From contig NC_068363.1 of the NCBI RefSeq assembly GCF_020536995.1, positions 568,001 to 632,000 of the forward strand: a stretch of 64,000 nt of DNA, read 5' to 3'. The DNA is from Dreissena polymorpha. Lineage: Eukaryota; Mollusca; Bivalvia; Myida; Dreissenidae. The position numbers and the translations under genes were made by a program. Under the pieces are notes generated by a model, which saw only the letters and a list, made by a program, of their open reading frames with translations, was not told where the DNA came from and searched no databases. Positions 13,401 to 24,143 of this stretch are shown piece after piece (within the stretch, counting starts at the first letter, position 1; every line of letters starts with the position of its first letter).

Positions 13401-16400
13401 AATGTCTACTTTTGCAACATTGAAGATTGCAACTTGATATTTTACATGCATGTGTATCTAATGGATCTGTACATTTTGAGTGGTAAATGTTGAAGGTTAT
13501 GGTCATCCTTCAAGGTCAAAGGTCAAATATATGGGGACATTATGTTTCACAAACACATTGCTTGTTTAATATTATGTCTGCAATTAGCTGTTAGTAAATT
13601 AACTATTGTGTGAAATATCATGTAACTAAAATGTTTTGTTTCAAATTGTGGTTGTTCACTTCCATATTTTGTTTGGATCAGCTTTAAATGTTTGGATCCT
13701 TAATTGATTGTAATTGAGAGTTTTTCCCGCCTGGGTTGTTGTTTGGAATTCAATTTTTATTAGTATATTAACATCAAGTGTATATTATTTATACAGTTGT
13801 TACATACACTTTGTCAGGATGGCTTGGTCAGTTAAGAATTGTACCCTTTTATTGATAGGATTTTTCATTAGGAAGGGGAATACCAACCCCATGATTGAAT
13901 TTTCTTGTTATTTATTGTACTGATTTCAATGTTTTCTTCATTTAGGCACCTTTTCGCAGAGAGTCCTTTATTTATTATGGACCTAAGAGAGTCAAAGAAA
14001 CTCATTGTCTGTGCAACATGCCGGATGATGGAAGGTATGCAAGGTTTCATTAATTTGTCCTAAAGCAAGTTAAACCATTAATTAAAAAATAACAAAATAG
14101 TTACCTCTACAGGAAACTTATACACCAAACTATATTGTAAATTGTCCTTCCGTTTCTGAAAATGTTGGCTATACATGAATCATTTTCTCTTGACTATTGG
14201 TCTCCCTTTCTCAAAATTTGTCACTCCTTTGCAACGAATCAAGGGATTTAAAAGCATTTTTCCCTTATGTTTACCTTCAAGAGAAATCAAGTTGCAATTA
14301 ACACACCATGCTTGTTCAAGCTCAAACTTTGAATAAATGCTACAAATTTACCTACACTTAAAATTGCTTGTCTACTTCAAAGGTTGAATGCTGTTATATG
14401 TCTGAACTGGTTTTTATGCCCCCGGTAGGAGGGCATATAGTGATTGGACTGTCCGTCTGTCTGTCTGTCCGTCTTTCCGTCACACTTTGGGTTTAGGTTT
14501 GGGAAAATGCTCATTATTTATATGTCCCTTGAGATGTAACCTTCATATTTGGTCTGCTTGTGCATATGGGCAAGGCCTTTCCATACGCACACAAATTTTG
14601 ACCCCTGTTACCTTGACCTTGAACTAAGAGTTTGTGTTTAGGTTTCGAAATCTGCGTTTAGGTAAGTTAAGTGGGATGTGCTGAGATGATTAATGTGTTG
14701 TTGATGCTAAGTGTAACTTTTGAATGTGCTTCCCAGAGAGTACTGGCAGTGTGAAGGATGCCTTAAATGGTTCCATCCGGAATGTGTTGGTGAGTCGGTG
14801 GAACCAGAAAAGTACACATGCGCATCATGTTCACACAAGGTATTGTTTTGTTTTGTTTTTCACTTACCAAAACCTATTAAAAAAACGCTGTTTACATGGA
14901 TTTGTATAGTGATATATTTTGTTTACCAACCTCTTCTTCAAAATCTTATTTACCTATTGTTCAGAAACTTCACACAAAAAATATTATATGGCATCTTGGT
15001 TCGGGATTTTAAGGTAAATATCATGGGTTAACTGTTCAAAATACTTTGCGAATTAATTGAGATAAAAACGTTTACATTTATTCATCTATTTCGGACCTAG
15101 CTTGTTCTTGGGTTCATGGTGCCAATTGTATGGTTACGTACATGTATATGAAAGAACAGATTATGATAAAAGCATACTTTTATGCTTAAAATACGTTTGA
15201 GACATTTAAATGACATTTTTGACTTTCATACCATATATTTAATGCTTGTTTTGAAATGTACATTAGTTTGGTGAATAGCATTTGTTTAACCGTCAATATT
15301 TAATGCTTAAAGGAAGAGTTACCTGCTTTATTTAACGTACACCAAAATTAACTATTGTAATCAAACCATCCATTATTTAGTGTGAATGATCAAGGTAAAA
15401 TAAGTGTAAAGGATTGGCACGACTTCAATAATATTACAAAGGTTCACTTTTAATTTTCATACGCCCATTATTTTAAACAGGACGTATTATAGTTTCACTT
15501 TTGGCGGGCGGCGTCCACAGCAGTGTCCGCTCTATAATTCAACTTGATCAGAAGATGTATCTAGAAAATATCTAGGTCAAGTTAGAATATGGGTCATGCC
15601 GGGTCAAAAAACTGGGTCACGGGGTCACATAGCGCATTTCAAGGGTTAAGCATGGTGTCCGTTATCTAATTGAAGAAGTTAACATATGATCTTTACCAAA
15701 TTTGGTCCGAAATTGTGTCTTTTTGGTATAAATGACAAAATCAATACAGGTCTTCGTTTACTGGTGGGCAAAAAAAATTCTTATAAATGAAGACTGAGGG
15801 ACATGCAGAACTTACAACAGCACTCCCACAAGGAGATCAAATTAAGAAAATTTAAACGTGACCTTGACCTTTAAGGTATCGATTAAAAAACGTGAGTGTT
15901 TTCTTCTAGTTGTAAGTAACACCTTACCTAGACCAAATATAAAGAATGAGGGAGATACAGAACTCAAAATATCACTTCAAGGTACCAACGCCAAAAACAA
16001 TATGGATCTTATAAGAAAGCGATAACCAATCTGTAAAACTTATGTCAGAGTTAAATTTATGTATCCTTCTTTACGAAGAAACAACCAACCGACCAACATG
16101 TGAAAATGTATGCCTCCTCGAAAAAGGGCATAAAATAGGTCTGTAGCAAACTTATCATTTTATTTGGCTTCCAATTAACAATATTGTCATTTGCAGGATC
16201 TTCCACAGGAAAAGATATTTGAGATTCCAGAACTTTTCAAGGTAAAAATATTTTTCTTACTTTTCCAAATAGCGTTTGATGTGGTGTAAATAACTGTAAT
16301 ATACTATTAGCTTAAATATTGTTAAGGTAATCTTTTCATTAAATTTAATGATTATGTTTATATTTAAGACTATTATAGATGAGGAGGAACAGGGTGAGGG

Positions 16401-19400
16401 CACATTTTTTATCTGTGCAAAGGACGCCTGTGATAATGTGAGTAACAGACCTACTTAATTTTTGATAAAAATAGTTTTATATGTAACACACACAATTATA
16501 TAGGTAATAAATAAATAAATATATAAACTTGTTTTATTCGCAAACTACACTTGATGCTTATTTTTTAAGCTTTAGACAGCTATAAGACAGTAAAAACCTC
16601 AATTGATAAATAAATATAGTATGCATATTGGGCAAAAGGCTTGACCTTGGGCACAATTGGTTCAAGTTGAGAAGTTCTGTTAACTTAAGAATGATATTCA
16701 ATGATGAAAGAAAGTTATGATACTGATTATTTTTTTTAGATGGCTGCAGGAATCAGCAGAGCCAGCATGATATTGAACCATGTAGGATCATCAAGGTAAT
16801 CTTTAATACTTGTGAACATTTACCTGTTGACACATTATCAAAGTACGAGTCCAAACATCCTTCACACTGCCGGATTAAAATTGTTTTGGAACTTTTGAAA
16901 GATAAAAATGAACATCTTTTGCATCAAAGTGTTTTTACAATAGACCTCTCATCATTGTTTGATTTTCCAACAATTTAAGCCCTCTTCCATGGATGAATTC
17001 TGCTAACCAGTTTATGGCAGGCAACCGGCAAGTGAAAAATGGGTTTGGATTTGCCATCTTCAGCTGTGTGGTAAGCAAGTTATTTTTTATGCAATTTACT
17101 GGTGGGCAATCTCTTTATCGAAACTTTTATTATGGAGACTTCGACAAATGTGCATGTTTCTTTTTTTGTTGCTTATAACTGTGCTTAAACTTTTTGGAAT
17201 GCAAAATAAGTTGGCACCAATGATGTTCTTATTAAGACAATGTTTGTTGCAACAGCCATGTGGTATACTTCAAGGTCAGTGACAAACATAATGGACACTT
17301 TGTGTTTTACTTTTTCAATTTATGTATTAAGTGCCAGTAATTGTTTTTATGCTTTATGTGTATAAGCAGATATATAGGACTGGTAAATACATAATTTATT
17401 AGTGGCCAAAATGTTTTCGTGTCTGTTCAACCCCTTTATATATTGTCAGATTTTAATAAAACTTGGCATGAGTAAATAACACATGTGTTGTGTGAAAGAC
17501 TCAAAATTCTGATGAGAAGGTCAAGGTCAAACTGTGCTTTGAAACTTTTTCAAAAATAAATGTTCAGTCAATAACTTTGCTAAACGTGTACTGATTTAAA
17601 TGATTCTTGGAAAAATTAATACCAACAATAGTATGATGTCACGTGCAATATTCATGATGCTGATATTTTTGCCATCGTCAAAAGGTGCTTTTGAACTTTG
17701 ACAATCATATGTAAATTCCTTAGCTTCATAGTGTTTCAAGTCCATTGAATGATATCGCCCTGATAAGTTAGATTTTAAAATTACTTGTGATGCTGGAGCA
17801 TCCTTGTCTTTGGGACATTTTCACTTTCAAGCAAAAACACAAGTATTTTAAATTTAAATATAATTAACAATTATAAAATGCCAGTATTCTTGTATTCCTA
17901 ATCACAATCTGTCTATGAGTATTTAACATTTCATTTTCAAGGCCATAGAGTGTGTGAGACACTACATTAAAGACGAACTGATGGAACAGAATGAAGAGTA
18001 AGCAATTTTAATAATGTAAAATAATTTCAAAATAAATAAAAGCGTATTCTATACATGCATGTATAGATACGATTTTGTTTAAATTATTGAACCAGTTTGA
18101 AGATTTTAATACTCCTGCTGAAAGGGCATTACTTGTTCTGTAATAGCTGTACATCCTATCATTGACAGTAATGCAGTGACAAATTTTTACTGATTGTCGG
18201 TTGAAGTAGTTACAAAAAACTTTTTAGCTTCAAACTTTGAAGCTATATATTTGACCAGTTTGACATTGAAGGATGACCTGACTTTGACCTTTCACCATTC
18301 AAAATATGCAGCTCCATGAGATACACATACATGCCAAATATCAAGTTGCTATCTTCAATATTGCAAAAGTTATTGCAAATTTTAAAGTTTGACGCAACAT
18401 ACAATCAAACCAACAAACAAACCAACAGACGGACCAACAGACAGGGCAAAAACAATATAGTGGGGGACATAATAACCACTCCACATTCTTTAAAGTGGCA
18501 TTTATAACTATTAACTTTAAATATGTCATCACTTGCAAAGAATGCAGTTTATATGTTTGTGGGCAACAGTTACTTGTCTATGTTCAAACCTACATAGTTA
18601 CATAAATTTGTTTTAAATAAAATCAAATCACAGTTACTTCTCTTTTAATTTCAGTGAACCATACTATTCTGTCGTAAAACAGTTGCGGGGGGTTAAAGAT
18701 CCCAACCTCAAAGCTTATCTTGCAAAGGATAAATAGTAAGTTTCCACAAAAATTGTATTTTTTGTTTTTGTCTACAGTTATAGTTACCTATGAAGAAAGA
18801 TGTATTGTTTTCATCACTAACAATTTTTACACAATATCCGTCAATGTATCTTAACCCTTTCAATGCGGGAACCGAATTTTGAAGGCCTTTGCAAACACGT
18901 TCTGCGGCGTCTCACCAGGATCCAAACTGTTTGCTTTTCTGATAATATTCTTTGAAAAAATCGAGGAAAATGCTAATTTTATAAATTCAGCAGACGACAT
19001 TTTAGCAGACGACAAATTTCCCAGCATGCAAAGGGTTAAATATAATATATGTATAACAATATATAATAAAAACATTTATCTTTGCTTATTCAGATACTTT
19101 GTGTTACTTAAGAAATTTAAAAATTTCCACAACATTTTTGTAACCACACACTGTCATATGATCCATGCCCTTCTTCAAAAGTAAATGCAAAAGCTGTGCT
19201 TAATACATATTGTACAGCAGCAATTACTACAGCAGTGTTAACATAGATACTGACATGCAAAATATGTCCCTGATGTGAGCTTATGACTATGGTTAACCTT
19301 ATGTGTCTTCTCTTTGCCTTATAAAATATGTACATTGGTATGCATGATCTTAGCTTAAAAGGCAATGAATGTGATCCTAGTTAATTTAATTTGTTTCATT

Positions 19401-22019
19401 TATAGCTCGACTTGTATATATGAAATATATATATTTGAGCTATCCTACTCATCCCGGTGTCGACATGAGTGTTAGCGTGAGCGCGGAAATGTTTGCGTAC
19501 TATCCCAAATATTTCCCATGTCCCTTGACATATTGCTGGCATATTTTGCCAACTTTGTAACCAACATGACTCCAATCTATAAACAAGAGCAGACAACTGT
19601 ATCATGCATTTTTTAAGAATTATGACCTCTTTTTGTCTTAGAAACAATATTTTGTTGAATTTTGTGTTTACATCAACTTGACTTCTAAAGTATCAAAGCT
19701 ATTCCTTTCAAACTTCAAATATTTTATTATTATTATGAGAGTAATATACCTGGCAAGTTCAATTAGACCTTGACCTATGAATGACCTTGATTCTCAAGGT
19801 CAAAAGAATTAATTTTAGTTAAATTGCCATAACTTTTTTATTTATGATCAGATTTTATTAATACTTTGACCGAACAACACTTACCTGAATACAACAATGG
19901 ATTCTACCCAAACAATACCCCAACCCAGAATCCCTGCCCCCATTCCCAATCCAAAAAGATTTTTTTTCTTTGAAATATGGTTAAAAAATATATTTATTTA
20001 CTTTATATTAGCAGGACCGTCCAAACTTCCCACCCAAGCTATTGCTTTCAAACTTGAAATAAAATCTTATTAATTTGTTTTATGTCTTTACAAATGTTCA
20101 TTAAATTGTGTAAAATATACCCAAACTATTACCTTGACCTAATTGAATAATGTGAACAATTTCCAATGACGGCTTTAGTTATACTGTCAAGCACTCGAAT
20201 GGTTGAGTGCGCTGTCCTCTTTCAGCTCTTGTTTTACCAGTTTCCAGTTTGCGTGTGGCAAAATGTGCAATGCTTAGAACATTATGTTAGTTAACTATGT
20301 AAATGTTGAAGTGGAATAAAAAGCATGTCTGTTTTGTTTTCTGTTTAGCATGCACAACGAATTTATCACAGAAGTGCTGCTTCCTGAAGCCTTGATAGGC
20401 ATTTTCCAAGCCTTTACTAAATGCAGCTACCAAGAAGCCCATACTGAATGCAGTTGTGTCGTTGGACAATCTGCATTAAAGGCTTTAAAAAATGCCTGCG
20501 AAATAAGTAAGATAAATTGCCATTACATGTACACTTTGATTTAACATAGTCTATCAGTTCAACTAAAAAACAAATCATCAAAATACATTAAATATGCATT
20601 AGCCACCATTGCACGTTTGGTAAGTTAGTTTGCTGTTTTTAGAGGAATGGCTGGATACATTTAAATAGTGATTACTATATGCATGTATGTTAAGATTTGT
20701 TACTCAAATGCTTGTCTTTAACACATTGAACACTTACAAAGGAAGGATTTGCGTAAACCCTAATTAGACGATGCTCTGAATAATTAACTATATGATGTTG
20801 TTTTTTTAACTGTATCTTTAGAAAGAAGAGAAGTTATTGATACTTGTTAGTTCGTTCATTGCATCGCGCCTAAGAAAATTTAAATTAAATTCTATTTCTT
20901 TGGTTGCTTCTAACCTTGTAGTAATTATGCTGTTATTGAATTTAATGAAACATTTAATAAGTTCTCTTTTATTGCCGTTTAGTTTGTGTTACAATCCTAT
21001 GAGGCTAATGTTATTTACAATTATGTGTGTTTTGAGTATTGCTGGGCAAAAACAAATGTTTGGGATCCCTCAAAACCGTTTTAACCCCATAATGCCTAGT
21101 ATTGAACCTTCCAAGGCAGTGACCCCAGCTTTATTGTCCCCTACCGGTTTCACCAGAAGGGACCTATGGTTTGCGCTCTGTCTGTCAGTCGGTCTGTCAC
21201 ACTTTTCTGGATCCTGTGATAACTTAACAAGTTCTTAATATTTTTTCATGGAACTTGAAACATGTATAGACGGCAATATGGACATAATGCATGTGATTTA
21301 ATTTTGTTCCTACGTCAAAAATTCTGTTTGCTTTGGCAACAAATATATAAATAAATCTGACAATGGTAGAGCCAGTAGGAGACATATATTGTTTGGTGAT
21401 AAGTCTTTATCAATGTAATTTGTTTTGTGTGTTGTTTCGTGCTGTGCTTTGCTTTTCGGTAGTTGTGCACTTGTAAAGTAAGCGGCTAAGCACCAGGCAT
21501 GATTGAAGATGGCAAAGCTGTGCTGCTGGGGCAGCTGAAGTTTCACCTTTGTATACTTTTCATACTCATTTGAAATAATTGCTCTTGGTATGCATTTCAA
21601 AGTACCATTGCTTGAGAAATTGATTTATTTCTGTGTAAATATAAAATTGATTCTTTAAGACAATCATCTTTTTATACATTAACTTTGGTTGGGGTGGGTT
21701 AACGTAAATATAATGCAAATAGAGAAACAATCATTATCCATGAAAATAAGTGGGTTTTTACATTGAAACAATCATACAAATATGCATGGATTTTGAATTG
21801 CATATTGTGTTGAAGATTCATGAAAAGAAGAGTTAATCAAAACTTTTCATCTTAGAACAATTTGTTAAAGGATTATCTTAGAAACTTTTAGAAAACCAGC
21901 CCAGGGTATATGTGTAAAGATGACAGATCCAATATTTAAAATGCATCTTTATATATTTTTCAGGTGAGTCAAAGCGGACACAGTTGATGAGGAAATATGC
22001 ATCCAGCATTGGAAGCTAA
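3302..22019 (+). CDS. Ulp1/SENP-like cysteine peptidase plus PHD finger protein, 22 exons, 5' partial
   Basis: Reconstructed from splice sites and matching phases. Coding exons: 3302-3427, 4130-4197, 5019-5108, 5737-5807, 6100-6225, 7325-7426, 9253-9308, 9751-9837, 10266-10352, 10780-10866, 11295-11381, 11878-11913, 13946-14034, 14737-14839, 16197-16241, 16369-16437, 16740-16795, 16980-17070, 17942-17997, 18655-18735, 20349-20506, 21964-22019 (TAA 22017-22019). If the single-base slips in exons 2 and 5 are discounted, the phases agree throughout and give about 608 residues. Order: C48 peptidase core, basic helix, four 29-residue acidic repeats, PHD finger, unrecognised C-terminus ending KYASSIGS. 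Known of the families: C48 enzymes cleave SUMO-type modifiers; PHD fingers read histone tails. A chromatin-linked deSUMOylase-like role is inference. Ulp1 plus PHD also occurs in transposon-derived proteins, so a domesticated origin is possible. The exon 4 acceptor is the weakest boundary. Confidence 0.8.
3575..4105. repeat. Dispersed repeat material in intron 1 with AGGTCA half-sites
   Basis: Starts with agctcacctga, the complement of the tcaggtgagc at 4971-4980, and contains a perfect DR1 (AGGTCA-A-AGGTCA, 3994-4006) followed by AGGT. This looks like fragments of common bivalve interspersed repeats. Non-coding. Confidence 0.5.
4230..5008 (+). repeat. Dispersed repeat with roughly 200-bp internal modules
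   Basis: Three degenerate modules share ggggccaaaatttgccctgtcc-like text (about 4330, 4490 and 4670). The right end is tcaggtgagcaccccaaggccctctgggggcctctttt. That end supplies much of the pyrimidine tract of the acceptor at 5018. Confidence 0.55.
5371..5659 (+). repeat. tgtccccca...gtgggggacata repeat family, copy 1
   Basis: Begins with the inverted pair tatgtcccccacc/gtgggggacata, followed by a T/G-rich stretch, a region with gcatgtgtatctcatggag, a DR1 (AGGTCA-A-AGGTCA at 5584-5596) and an end aggggacata...cacatttcttgttt. Related copies lie at 13252-13568, 18225-18471 (minus) and 22066-22207 (partial). Confidence 0.7.
6262..6775 (+). mobile_element. AACCAGGTTTTCC element, copy 1 (two modules)
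   Basis: Terminal repeats aaccaggttttccgaagg and gaaaacctggttttg. After the left end comes a short ctggctgg run, then two copies of a module of about 160 bp (gcttgtccgggccataactatgtc ... tatctccaaggtcaaggtc). Non-coding. Located in intron 5 of the peptidase/PHD gene. A longer copy lies at 7752-8442 and a truncated one at 24083-24143. Confidence 0.75.
6905..7093 (+). repeat. Three-copy minisatellite, unit about 58 bp
   Basis: Three consecutive copies of atctgcatcaacttggtaaa...gccatagttatcctctt.attgattgaa.gtaagga, differing by a few bases. Intronic. Confidence 0.85.
7752..8442 (+). mobile_element. AACCAGGTTTTCC element, copy 2 (three modules)
   Basis: Same ends as 6262-6775, with an expanded ctgg microsatellite (about 7808-7860) and three tandem copies of the roughly 160-bp module, each carrying aaggtcaaggtcaca. 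Copy number of the internal module varies between insertions, as in elements with central tandem repeats. Located in intron 6. Confidence 0.8.
8688..9124 (+). repeat. Dispersed repeat, gatgcccccttcgaa...ttcgaggggcat ends
   Basis: Inverted ends gatgcccccttcga / cattcgaggggcatgc, an early run of tcggtctgtcggttggtccgtcc, and two internal modules with tgattttcaggtcact..tcaaggtcaca. Non-coding, in intron 6. Confidence 0.65.
9253..11913 (+). CDS. Exons 7-12: linker with four tandem 87-nt exons
   Basis: Exon 7 (9253-9308) reads IIGGHLEEIASSPSVEHE and ends in phase 0. Exons 8-11 (9751-9837, 10266-10352, 10780-10866, 11295-11381) are four copies of one 87-nt phase-0 exon encoding a 29-residue acidic segment that starts HLDQLTNTSAMEMEVPDTDP. 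The last copy begins NLDQL and the third has E for the first V after DP. Each has a ttttgcag or gcag acceptor and an agg|gtactc donor. Exon 12 (11878-11913) gives ESRYPVRASTSK. Every exon here can be skipped or duplicated without changing frame, so isoforms with different repeat numbers are possible. Function unknown; low-complexity acidic linker. Confidence 0.8.
9331..11640 (+). repeat. Tandem duplication of an exon-plus-intron unit, period 514-515 bp
   Basis: The four 87-nt exons and their introns repeat with spacings of 515, 514 and 515 bp. The first two full units are almost or fully identical over long stretches. The outer parts (about 9331-9550 and after 11400) are more diverged. The intron after exon 7 also starts with related sequence (tatgtgaattaatt), suggesting exon 7's donor region was the seed or the left edge. 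Confidence 0.9.
11914..13251. other. Intron 12, left part
   Basis: AT-rich intron sequence. A stretch at about 12110-12300 resembles dispersed repeat text (ttgcccttgtcggtc...) but I cannot delimit it. No further exon with matching phase was found. Confidence 0.4.
13252..13568 (+). repeat. tgtcccycac...gtgggggacata repeat family, copy 2
   Basis: Starts ttatgtccctcaccactatagtgggggacata, contains a DR1 (AGGTCA-A-AGGTCA, 13513-13525) and ends cacaaacacattgcttgttt. Same layout as 5371-5659. In intron 12. Confidence 0.7.
13946..14839 (+). CDS. Exons 13-14: PHD finger
   Basis: Exon 13 (13946-14034) ends KETHCLCNMPDDG and exon 14 (14737-14839) starts EYWQCEGCLKWFHPECVG and closes with YTCASC. The Cys4-His-Cys3 pattern is complete: CxC, CEGC, H-x2-C (HPEC) and CASC. 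The aromatic in QCEGCLKWFH sits where H3K4me-binding PHD fingers carry their cage Trp (KWFH), so histone H3 binding is plausible. The intron falls inside the finger in phase 2. All zinc ligands are intact, unlike the damaged peptidase domain upstream. Confidence 0.92.
14415..14660 (+). repeat. Dispersed repeat with atgcccccggtaggagggcata start
   Basis: Starts with the inverted pair tatgcccccggtaggagggcata, followed by ctgtccgtctgtctgtctgtccgtc. This form is common in molluscan interspersed repeats. In intron 13. Confidence 0.6.
15478..16140 (+). repeat. Dispersed repeat, ggcgggcggcgtccac start
   Basis: Begins ttttggcgggcggcgtccacagcagtgtccgctc and ends near cgaccaacatgtgaaaatgtatgcctcctcgaaaaagggcata. 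Contains modules with agaactcaaaa/gggacatgcagaac. A related start occurs at 43955-44060. In intron 14. Confidence 0.55.
16197..22019 (+). CDS. Exons 15-22: C-terminal region of unknown family
   Basis: Exon 15 DLPQEKIFEIPELFK, exon 16 TIIDEEEQGEGTFFICAKD, exon 17 MAAGISRASMILNHVGSS, exon 18 PLPWMNSANQFMAGNRQVKN, exon 19 AIECVRHYIKDELMEQNEE, exon 20 EPYYSVVKQLRGVKDPNLKA, exon 21 begins YMHNEFITEVLLPEALIGIF, exon 22 ESKRTQLMRKYASSIGS then TAA. Phases join without exception (0,0,0,2,0,2,2,1) and every acceptor and donor is canonical. The sequence is open throughout, mostly helical in character, with a Cys/His-containing stretch in exon 21 (KCSYQEAHTECSC). I do not recognise the domain. Its clean frames argue that at least this half of the gene is under selection. 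Confidence 0.8.
17415..17830 (+). repeat. Dispersed repeat fragment with aaggtcaaggtcaaac modules
   Basis: Two modules around gatgagaaggtcaaggtcaaactgtgctttgaac, similar in plan to the AACCAGG family interior but without its ends. In intron 18. Confidence 0.45.
18225..18471 (-). repeat. tgtccccca repeat family, copy 3
   Basis: Reverse-complement copy: ends caatatagtgggggacata on the plus strand and contains tgacctttcaccattcaaaatatgcagctccatgagata. In intron 19. Confidence 0.65.
18851..19039 (+). mobile_element. MITE, TTAACCC family, diverged member
   Basis: Bounded by TTAACCC and GGGTTAA. Contains tgcggcgtctcaccaggatcc...ctgtttgc, matching the core of 201-433, but the rest differs, so this is a separate subfamily. 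In intron 20. Confidence 0.6.
19396..19630 (-). repeat. Dispersed repeat, atagctcgact end
   Basis: Its reverse complement matches the right part of 49179-49694: tagtcgagct, ...cggggtgagtagg, ...gttgtctgctcttgtttatagattgg. In intron 20. Confidence 0.6.
21136..21410 (+). repeat. Dispersed repeat, gtcccctaccgg ends, copy 1
   Basis: Starts tgtcccctaccggtttcacc and ends agccagtaggagacatat. The interior has tatggtttgcgctctgtctgtcagtcggtctgtcacac and catggaacttgaaacatg. A close relative lies at 46088-46350. In intron 21. Confidence 0.65.
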
Positions 22020-22763
22020 ATTTTTCTTTAAAAAAATACAATTAATTTAATGAGGTAGTTTACATAATGCCCTGTCTGTTGGTTTGTTTGTTTGTGCAAA
22101 CCTTAACATTTGCAATAACTTTTGCAATATTAAAGGTAGCAACTTCATATATAGCATGCATGTGTATCTCATGGAGCTACACACTTTGAGTTGTGTAAGG
22201 TCAAGGTATTCGTTTTTTTGGTAAAATTGATGAATAAATATGACATCTCTTCGCAAATTGTTTTAAAATTAATACACAACTTGTTTCAGAAACATTGTTT
22301 AATAACATTAGATTGTCATTTATTCAATTTGAAAGTTGTCAAAAGTAATTATTTCTCCCTATACGGTAGCTTTAGGTATATGTGATATATCATAAGAAAA
22401 CTAATCTTCATTGCATTACAAATTAATGAAGCATTCTTTACATTTGCTTTTATGACACAAAAAAAACTAGTTTAGACTTATAAAATTGATCAAATAATTA
22501 TTTGAACATAAAGTTTGACCAGACTGTACAATTTAAACACAAAAGTTTATAACGACGTGTATCTTGTGCTTTGCATTTGTTAAAAAGTTGCCTTATAATT
22601 GTGCGAACCATGTCTTCTCAAATTAAAAATGCATCTTATTCAAAGGTGATCAGAACTAAATGTGTTTTTTTTAATAATTCAGGGATAAAAAAATCAGACT
22701 AAGAAACCATATGCAATAATTCATAGTCTGTAGTCCTCACAGAGAGAAACTTCAATAAACAAT
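22020..22763. other. 3' flank of the peptidase/PHD gene
   Basis: Contains a partial copy of the tgtccccca family (22066-22207; gcatgcatgtgtatctcatggagctac). A possible poly(A) signal AATAAA lies at 22233-22238, but I see nothing stronger nearer the stop. The rest is AT-rich without features. Confidence 0.4.
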
Positions 22764-22881
22764 ATGTTGTTATTATATAATACCTTCGTGTTTGCCTCAC
22801 GGTTGCCTATTGATTTGTTTAAAAATAGGAAGTTTATAATGAGGTATATAACACACAGAAATTTCATAATTGAATCATTTT

Positions 22882-23520
22882 ATGCTCCTCCAAAAAATTC
22901 TTGTCTGAGCTTTTTCTCAGCAACTTGTTACGGGAATTCAATGAAACTTTATGGGAAGCTTCACTTCCAACAGGAGATGTGCATGTTATCAGCCAGTTAT
23001 GGTCGGATGATTTTTCACAGAGTTATGGCCCATTGAAATTTTCCATTAACTGTAAATATTGTGCATTCTTGTTCGGGCTATTTCTCAGCAACTAATGTCT
23101 GCAATTGAATGAAACTTTATGGGAAGCTTCACTACCAACAGGACATGTGCATATTATCAGCAAGTTATGGTCGGATGATTTTTCATAGAGTTATGGCCCT
23201 TTGAAATTTTCAATATACTGTACATATAGTGCAATTCTTGTCCGGGCTATTTATCCCCAACTAATGACTTGAATTCAATGAAGTTTTACGGAAAGCTTAA
23301 CTGCCTTGAAGAGATGCGCGTGTTATTTGTGGGTTCTGGTAAGATGATTTCTTTAGAGACTTATGGCCCTTTGAAATTGTTAAGATGCTAAACCATCCAT
23401 CGTATTATTTTGTCCAAAGTTATGCCCCTCAAGATGTTTCCTTTTATCTGAATATATAGTGCAATATTGTGACAAAAAAAAACTTTGTGGAGCTTCATCC
23501 GTCTCTGACGGCTTGTTTTA
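22882..23520 (+). repeat. Dispersed repeat with three roughly 165-bp modules
   Basis: Three degenerate modules of attcttgtccgggctatttctcagcaactaatg...gaatgaaactttatgggaagcttca...ttatggcccattgaaatttt start near 22900, 23068 and 23236. The element ends gagcttcatccgtctctgacggcttgtttta. Non-coding. Confidence 0.7.
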
Positions 23521-24082
23521 GTTAAATATTATTTGTAAATCCCATATTAATAAGTTGTTACCATTAAGTTTTATGTTTTGCTATGAAAGTAAAGCATTTG
23601 ATAATTGTAAGTTGTTTTATATAGTTCAATTGAATGTCTATTGTTTTGTTTTAAAATAGGCAACATTTTGTGATGCTGACAATTAGATCAACATCATAAA
23701 TTCTTAACTTGCATTTCAGACAAAGACCAAATATGAAAAAAATCATTGTTTTCTGTCTTCTGAGAAAGAAACTTTAATAAAAACAAATATATATCAGGTC
23801 AGGCAATACATATGTTTGTGTCTTAGTAATATCACGGTACTCACTTTTAAATCACTATTATAGCTTTGTTTTGCCTCACGATTGCTTATTGTTTCATTTA
23901 GAAAAGGCAGTCTATACTGAGGTATATAACACACAGAAATGTCATATTTGAATAATTTTCTATTTATTGTAGCACTTGATAAATGTAAGTTCTTTATTTA
24001 GTTCATTCGAATGTCTATTGTTAACCAAATTTTCCAAGGGAAAAACTGTTTATTATATTGGCAGATGTCAGATGTTTATATT

Positions 24083-24143
24083 TTTAACCAGGTTTTCCGA
24101 AGGAAAAAACTGGTTATTAGATTGGCGAATGCGGGCGGGCTGG
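24083..24143 (+). mobile_element. Truncated AACCAGGTTTTCC element abutting the satellite
   Basis: The left 60 bp of the family at 6262 and 7752 (taaccaggttttccgaaggaa...gcgggcgggctgg) stop abruptly and satellite sequence begins at cccgctcgtgg. A weaker copy of the same end lies just before (about 24022-24064). Confidence 0.75.

Noticed and set aside
20837-21238. 133-codon open frame
   Set aside because: It runs from intron sequence into a dispersed repeat (tatggtttgcgctctgtctgtcag) and sits between two well-supported exons of the peptidase/PHD gene.
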